Assembly (NCBI GenBank): GCA_035938875.1 | Contig: DASZGL010000069.1 | Span: 1-64,000, forward strand | Origin: DASZGL01 sp035938875 | GTDB taxonomy: Bacteria > Chloroflexota > Dormibacteria > Aeolococcales > Aeolococcaceae | Direction: 5' to 3' | DNA length: 64,000 nucleotides | Part shown: positions 57,225 to 64,000 of the stretch, in pieces | How the letters are laid out: each line of letters begins with the position of its first letter | How positions within the stretch are numbered: the first letter of the stretch is position 1 | Program-made: the position numbers and the translations under genes | Notes under the pieces: generated by a model | What the model was told of the DNA's origin: nothing | What the model saw: the letters and a program-made list of their open reading frames with translations, nothing else | The model's database searches: none

Positions 57225-57962
57225 TCATACGCGTCGTCCGTCGATGTACCGCCGTGCGCGCTTGGCGACGCCCTGCGTCAGCGCGCGCAGCTCGCGGCTC
57301 CGCACCATCTCGATGCCGCGCTTCACGTCGCTGGCGAATCCGCTGTGGTCCAGCTGGCGCTCGGCGACGAATGGTTGATGCACCCACTCCTTGGCGTGGT
57401 CACCCTCGCGCGTCTTGAGGAAGATTGCGCTGCGCGGCCAGAAGTCGTGGACCAAGTCCCACTCGGGCTCGGCGATCAGGAATTCCCTGAGCACCTGTCC
57501 CGTCCAGATCTGCGTGTCGTCGACGATGACCAACCCGCCGACCTTGAGCGCCGCCGCCGTGTAATGCCAGTCGATGAACGGCGCCGGAAAGCCGTGGCGT
57601 CCGTCGATGAGGACGAGGTCGAGCGCCGTCAGTTTCAGCCGGGGCAGCGCGTTTTCGGAACAGTCCACCTCGAATTGCAACCGGTCCGTCGCGATGGCTT
57701 TGCTATCGCAATACGACTTGATGAGTTCGATCGCCTCCTCGTTGGGACTCACGCAGATGTGATGCGCGCGCTTGAGCGCGAAAAGTATGGTGGTCAAGCC
57801 TTCGCCGGTCTCGATGGTCCGGGAGCCCTCGTGGACGTGACCGTCGATCACCCGGAGGACTTCGTCGCTCGCCTGCCACGTCACCCGGTTGCCGGCGCCG
57901 TCGCGATGGACCACCGGCGGGTCGGCGAGCAGCTCGGCAAGACTGGTCACGGTCGCGTCCAC
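57225..57962 (-). CDS. Class I methyltransferase-like protein (Methyltransf_24 type)
   Basis: A 245-residue protein. The SAM-site-like loop is RTIETGEGLTTILFA, with Glu-x-Gly-x-Gly, then HHICVSPNEEAIELI, ALDLVLIDGRHGFPAPFIDW and GGLVIVDDTQ, the pattern of Methyltransf_24 proteins. The DGRHG Asp-Gly block usually precedes the acceptor site. Acceptor unknown; it may modify a cell-surface sugar or lipid. It ends 25 bases before the MBL gene. Confidence 0.72.
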   Translation of the reverse strand: MDATVTSLAELLADPPVVHRDGAGNRVTWQASDEVLRVIDGHVHEGSRTIETGEGLTTILFALKRAHHICVSPNEEAIELIKSYCDSKAIATDRLQFEVDCSENALPRLKLTALDLVLIDGRHGFPAPFIDWHYTAAALKVGGLVIVDDTQIWTGQVLREFLIAEPEWDLVHDFWPRSAIFLKTREGDHAKEWVHQPFVAERQLDHSGFASDVKRGIEMVRSRELRALTQGVAKRARRYIDGRRV

Positions 57963-58000
57963 GGGGCCGCCAGTCTAGCCTGCGATGCCGCGGCGCCGGA

Positions 58001-58873
58001 TCAGAACTGCGCCAGGGTTCCCTGCGACCGGGCCCGCTCGAAGCCGAGGCGGAACGCCAGGATCCCCAGCGGCAGGATACCGACGGCGAACGCGGTGAGG
58101 ATGAGAAACGGCTGCAGCTCCTGCCCTACCGTGTGGTGCTGGATCAGCGCGCCGCGGATACCGTTGAGCGCGTAGTAGGTGGGTAGCCCGTGGCTGATCC
58201 CCTGCATCCATCCAGGGAGCACGGTGATGGGGAACAGCGAGCCGCTGAGCAGGCTGGTGACGATGCCCCACGCAGTGCTCAATGGGTCACCGATCTTGCT
58301 CACCATGATGATCCCCGCGCTGATCAGGCCGAAGCCGGACATCACCACCACGGTGAGCAGGAAGAACACCAGAGTGGTGAGCAGGTTGGGGTCGAAGTGC
58401 ACACCGATCACCGTCGCCAGGATGGCGAAGGTGATCGTCGAGGTGACCAGCGGCCAGGCGAACTCCCACAGCGTGCTGAGGAACACAAGCCGGGTCAGCG
58501 GTGATGCGGAGAGCAACCAATGCTCGATGGTGCCGAGGAACATCTCGCTGCGGATGCTTCCCGCATACGACGCCAGGGAGACGCTGACGAAGGTCATCAG
58601 CGTTGTACCGCTGATGATGAACGCCGCAGGGTTGTCGGAGAAGACGCCCAGCGAGTTGGAGCCGACGATCTTGCTGAGGAAGTAGTAGCTCATCAGCCCG
58701 ACCAGGACGTTGACGATCGACAGGCTGAAGTTGAGGCGGTAGCTGGAGTTGTGGATGAAGCCCCGCTTGAGGAAGATGCGCGCCTGGAAGAGCAGCGTGC
58801 GCGTGGCGTGCCACAGGCTTGGGTCCTGCGGCCCCGCGGCACCCCCGCTGGCGACGTTCCTGGCGGCGTTCAT
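58001..58873 (-). CDS. ABC-2 type transporter permease
   Basis: A 290-residue membrane protein with about six helices. The N-terminus FQARIFLKRGFIHNSSYRLNF and later GTIEHWLLSASPLTRLV, SGSLFPITVLPGWMQGIS and LPTYYALNGIRG match ABC-2 permeases of the polysaccharide/drug exporter type. ATG overlaps the ATPase stop (ATGA). With 58870-59934 it forms an exporter. Substrate unknown. Confidence 0.85.
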   Translation of the reverse strand: MNAARNVASGGAAGPQDPSLWHATRTLLFQARIFLKRGFIHNSSYRLNFSLSIVNVLVGLMSYYFLSKIVGSNSLGVFSDNPAAFIISGTTLMTFVSVSLASYAGSIRSEMFLGTIEHWLLSASPLTRLVFLSTLWEFAWPLVTSTITFAILATVIGVHFDPNLLTTLVFFLLTVVVMSGFGLISAGIIMVSKIGDPLSTAWGIVTSLLSGSLFPITVLPGWMQGISHGLPTYYALNGIRGALIQHHTVGQELQPFLILTAFAVGILPLGILAFRLGFERARSQGTLAQF

Positions 58874-59930
58874 GGGTGCATCCTCCGCCCCACCGACGCA
58901 GCCGCGTCCGGCACCATCATCGTCACAAGTTCGGGCGGTGCTTCGCCCGTAGCCTCCTCGACGAGGCGCACGAAGGCATCGCTCAGCTCGGGACGCACCA
59001 CGGTGACGCCGGCGACGGGAAGGTCGCCACTCGCCGCCCAGAGCAGCAGGCCGCGCACATCCTCCTCGGGGTTGGCGGTGCGCACGCGCAGGCGCCCCTC
59101 GCCGTGCGGCGTCACCGAGAGCACGACGGGCAGGCTGCGCAGTCGCTCGGCGACGTCGTCGGAGGTGTCGAGCAGGCTGAGCTCGACCTCGATCTCGGTG
59201 GTGGCGACGTGGCGGCGGAGGACCTCGGGTTTGTCCTGGCGGATCAGCTTGCCCGCGTACATCATCCCCACCTCGTCGCAGACCTCGGTCGCCTCCTCCA
59301 TGTTATGGGTCACCAACACCACCGTCTTGCCCACCGCCTTGATCTCACGGAGGATGCCGCGGATGGTCTCGCCGCTGTGCGGATCGACGCCGCTGGTGGG
59401 CTCATCGAAGAGATAGATGGGACGATCGACGAGAAGCGCGCGGGCGACGTTCATGCGCCGCTTCATGCCGCTTGAGAATTCACCGAAGCGAAGCCGCGAG
59501 TCGGCGCTGAGCCCGACCTTGTCGAGGGCGTCGAGGACGCGCCGCCGCGACGTCGACGCGTCGAGACCCTGCAGGGCGGCGAAGAACTCGAGGTTCTGAT
59601 AACCGTTGAGCCGCCAGTAGAAACCGCGCTCACCGGCCGACGCGTTGAACGACAGGCTGAGCCGCGCCGCGCGCGCGTCGCGAACGACGTGGTGGCCCAT
59701 CACCCAGGCGTCGCCCTCGGTAGGGCGCATCAGCGTCGCCAGCATCGCCACCAGCGTCGACTTGCCCGCGCCGTTGGGACCGATCAGTCCGAAGATCTGC
59801 CCCACAGGAACATGCATGTCGACGCCGTCGACGGCGAGCTTCTCGGTTCGACCGCGGCGGAAGAGCTTGCGCAGACCGCGCGCCTCGATCGCCAGCCCGG
59901 GAGTGGGTTGGATCGAGGGCGCGGACGGGC

Positions 59931-59934
<4 letters not shown>
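58870..59934 (-). CDS. ABC transporter ATP-binding protein
   Basis: A 354-residue ATPase. Walker A GPNGAGKST, signature FSSGMKRRMNVARA (a Ser-Ser variant of LSGGQ), Walker B IYLFDEPTSGVDP, and switch His in LVTHNMEEA. A C-terminal extension of about 110 residues follows (ATTEIEVELSLLD and later), as in DrrA-like ATPases. The GTG overlaps the lon stop (GTGA), so the exporter is coupled to lon. Confidence 0.88.
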
Positions 59935-62567
<2,633 letters not shown>

Positions 62568-62644
62568 GGGTAAGGGCTCCGAAGGTGAGGTGATCGGATC
62601 GAGGATACCCCCGCTCCGGCGAGGCAAACCGGGTCCCGCGAGGC

Positions 62645-63685
62645 TCAGCGCGGGCCCTGGCGGCCCGAGGCCAGGGGCTCGGCCACCGCCCAGTCGCGTT
62701 CGTGGGCGGCGGCGAAGTAGCCGGCGGCAGCGGCGTCGTCGACAGCCAGGGCCGCCTCGAGGTTGCTGCTCAGCCCGGCGGCGCTCCAGTTCGCCGACGA
62801 CACCGTCACTCGGTGGTCGGCGACGACGCCTTTGGCGTGACCGGTGGTGCTGCGCAGGGGATCCATCACCCGCGACGCAAACGACCGCTCGTCAAGGTGG
62901 GCGGCGTCATGCGCAGCCGGCGCGGTGCCGAGCAGCAGCCGCACCACCGCGCGCCGGGTGACCGCGGCGTCGAGCGCGTCGAGCAGCGCACGCGCCTCCG
63001 CCGTCGAGGTGTGCACATAGGGGACGGTGCAGAGGACGCGCACGGTCGCTGCCTCCACCAGTTCGCTCTGCATCGCCCGCACGGCGTCGCCGCCGGTGCT
63101 GAGTCGCAGCGACGTCTCGGGCACATCGATGCGCAGTGGTGCCATCAGCGGATGGGGCACACCGACAGGCGGCGCGGTGGCCGCCGCCACCACCTCGGCG
63201 ACGGCACGGGCGGGCTCGCGCCACGCGGTGTCGATGGCCGCCGACACCTCGCTCGCGATCCGCGGCGCACCGTCGACGAGCAGCCACCACTCGCGTGTTC
63301 CCGGATGCACGGCACCGTGATGTCGCGGAGGCACGGGATTGCGGGGCGCGTCGCGTCGCACCAGGTTGCCGCTGCCCACGGCGACACGATCGGAGTCGAC
63401 GCGCAGCAACTTCCAGTGGGCGTCACTCCCCCGCCGTCCGCCGATCTCGCGCACATCGACGGCGCTGCCGCGCAATCGCGCCACCGTCCCGCTGTTCGCC
63501 CCCGGATGCGCATCGAGGAGGAGGCGCACCGCCGCCCCCTTCTCGGCGGCAGTCGCGAACGACCAGGCGAAGTACAGGCTGACCTCGTGGAAGGCCGCGT
63601 CGATACGACGGCGGGCGGAGAGGACGAGCTCGGTGAGCTCACTTCCGGCGCTGTCCGGGCCGAGCGCGCAGACCAGGCTCGGCAT
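62645..63685 (-). CDS. Phospholipase D-like protein with two HKD motifs
   Basis: A 346-residue protein with two HxKx4D motifs: HWKLLRVDSDRVAVGSGN in the first half and HAKGVVADHRVTVSSANWS in the second, both with the following GSxN-like residues. It resembles the PLD/nuclease group with a cardiolipin synthase-like second half, but lacks visible membrane helices and a signal, so it may be a cytoplasmic nuclease or lipase. Start ATG 63685 has its G-run very close; an in-frame ATG at 63766 is possible. Confidence 0.75.
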   Translation of the reverse strand: MPSLVCALGPDSAGSELTELVLSARRRIDAAFHEVSLYFAWSFATAAEKGAAVRLLLDAHPGANSGTVARLRGSAVDVREIGGRRGSDAHWKLLRVDSDRVAVGSGNLVRRDAPRNPVPPRHHGAVHPGTREWWLLVDGAPRIASEVSAAIDTAWREPARAVAEVVAAATAPPVGVPHPLMAPLRIDVPETSLRLSTGGDAVRAMQSELVEAATVRVLCTVPYVHTSTAEARALLDALDAAVTRRAVVRLLLGTAPAAHDAAHLDERSFASRVMDPLRSTTGHAKGVVADHRVTVSSANWSAAGLSSNLEAALAVDDAAAAGYFAAAHERDWAVAEPLASGRQGPR

Positions 63686-63812
63686 CTCCCTCCCCCATGG
63701 GACGTTAACGGTGCGGTTATCGTGCCCGATTACGGTTTGCCCCGACGTCTGCGGGCAGCCCACCATGCCCGACGATGATCACCCGCCACTCCGGCAGACA
63801 GGAAGACAGCGC

Positions 63813-64000
63813 ATGACGGATCAGCTACCGCCGCTTCCCGGGAGCGAGCCTCAGAGCGAGCCTCCCGCCACGACTCCCTCCGCTGTCCCCCCCGCGCCCG
63901 ACACGACTGTCCCCCCTGCGCCAGAGCCCTACTCGACGTCGGCGGCCGCGTGGCCGGCGGGATGGGGGACGCCACCGCCGGTGTGGCAGCCGCCGGCGCC
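63813..64000 (+). CDS. Proline-rich protein, N-terminal part, cut by window edge
   Basis: An ATG preceded by AGGAAGA opens a frame that runs off the right edge (62 codons seen). The product is rich in Pro, Glu and Ala (LPPLPGSEPQSEPP, VPPAPEPY, later WPAGWGTPPPVW). Such low-complexity cytoplasmic tails precede the membrane helix of many HtrA-like proteases and DUF4190-type proteins in high-GC bacteria, but the rest is missing, so no function is assigned. It is divergent from the PLD-like gene. Confidence 0.5.
   Translation, partial: MTDQLPPLPGSEPQSEPPATTPSAVPPAPDTTVPPAPEPYSTSAAAWPAGWGTPPPVWQPPA

Noticed and set aside
62645..63685. Cardiolipin synthase call for the PLD-like protein
   Set aside because: The two HKD motifs fit, but there are no membrane helices near the N-terminus, so only a family-level call is justified.

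Overview
The window is uniformly G+C rich (roughly two thirds by eye) and densely packed. GTG starts are common, and many genes are joined by 4-base ATGA or GTGA overlaps. Gene content and order suggest a high-GC, Gram-positive-type (Terrabacteria) lineage such as Actinomycetota or the Chloroflexota/Dormibacterota side. There is a full dcw division and cell-wall cluster with MraZ, an ylmE-ileS-lspA-rluD chain, many lipoproteins and a DUF3558-like lipoprotein. No rRNA or tRNA gene was seen, so the lineage cannot be fixed from this window.

Layout from left to right. (1) 1-9.9 kb, minus strand: ylmE-ileS-lspA-rluD-gmk-coaBC, then an ABC exporter, a cytochrome-b-like membrane protein and the start of priA at the edge. 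(2) 9.9-13.1 kb: nrdR, ftsZ and ftsA, the promoter-distal end of the dcw cluster. (3) 13.4-27.2 kb: a block of unrelated genes separating ftsA from ftsQ. It holds an enoyl-CoA hydratase, an oxidoreductase, metF, two lipoproteins, an MFS carrier, a 1146-residue AAA/TPR regulator between two tiny membrane proteins, an ABC exporter, a MerR-PAS-PAS-GAF regulator and an atypical response regulator. (4) 27.3-41.9 kb, minus: ftsQ-ddl-murB-murC-murG-ftsW-murD-mraY-murF-ftsI-ftsL-rsmH-mraZ, transcribed from a clear promoter followed by three MraZ boxes. murE is missing. (5) 42.1-42.5 kb, plus: RNase P RNA. (6) 42.5-47.6 kb: accessory lipoproteins, a surface LVIVD-type protein, a gene remnant, a GNAT enzyme and a DUF5658-like protein. 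(7) 47.7-53.1 kb, minus: rnhA, a zinc-ribbon coiled-coil protein, trpD, an MFS exporter with a long structured leader containing a 13-codon ORF, and a membrane HD-GYP protein. (8) 53.3-64 kb: a hydrolase, two small proteins, a Nudix enzyme, a secreted protein, VOC and metallo-beta-lactamase proteins, a methyltransferase-like protein, a second ABC exporter overlapping lon, a phospholipase-D-like protein and a proline-rich gene cut by the right edge.

The dcw genes make lipid II and the septal machinery. The left-hand operon supplies tRNA charging, lipoprotein maturation, rRNA modification and nucleotide and CoA synthesis. The most interesting parts are the putative ribosome-controlled attenuator before the MFS-trpD genes, the IleS with an altered HIGH motif, the CarH-like MerR/PAS/GAF regulator with a TTGTACAA palindrome, the Mpl-like MurC combined with a missing murE, and the small repeat-bearing membrane proteins beside the large AAA regulator.
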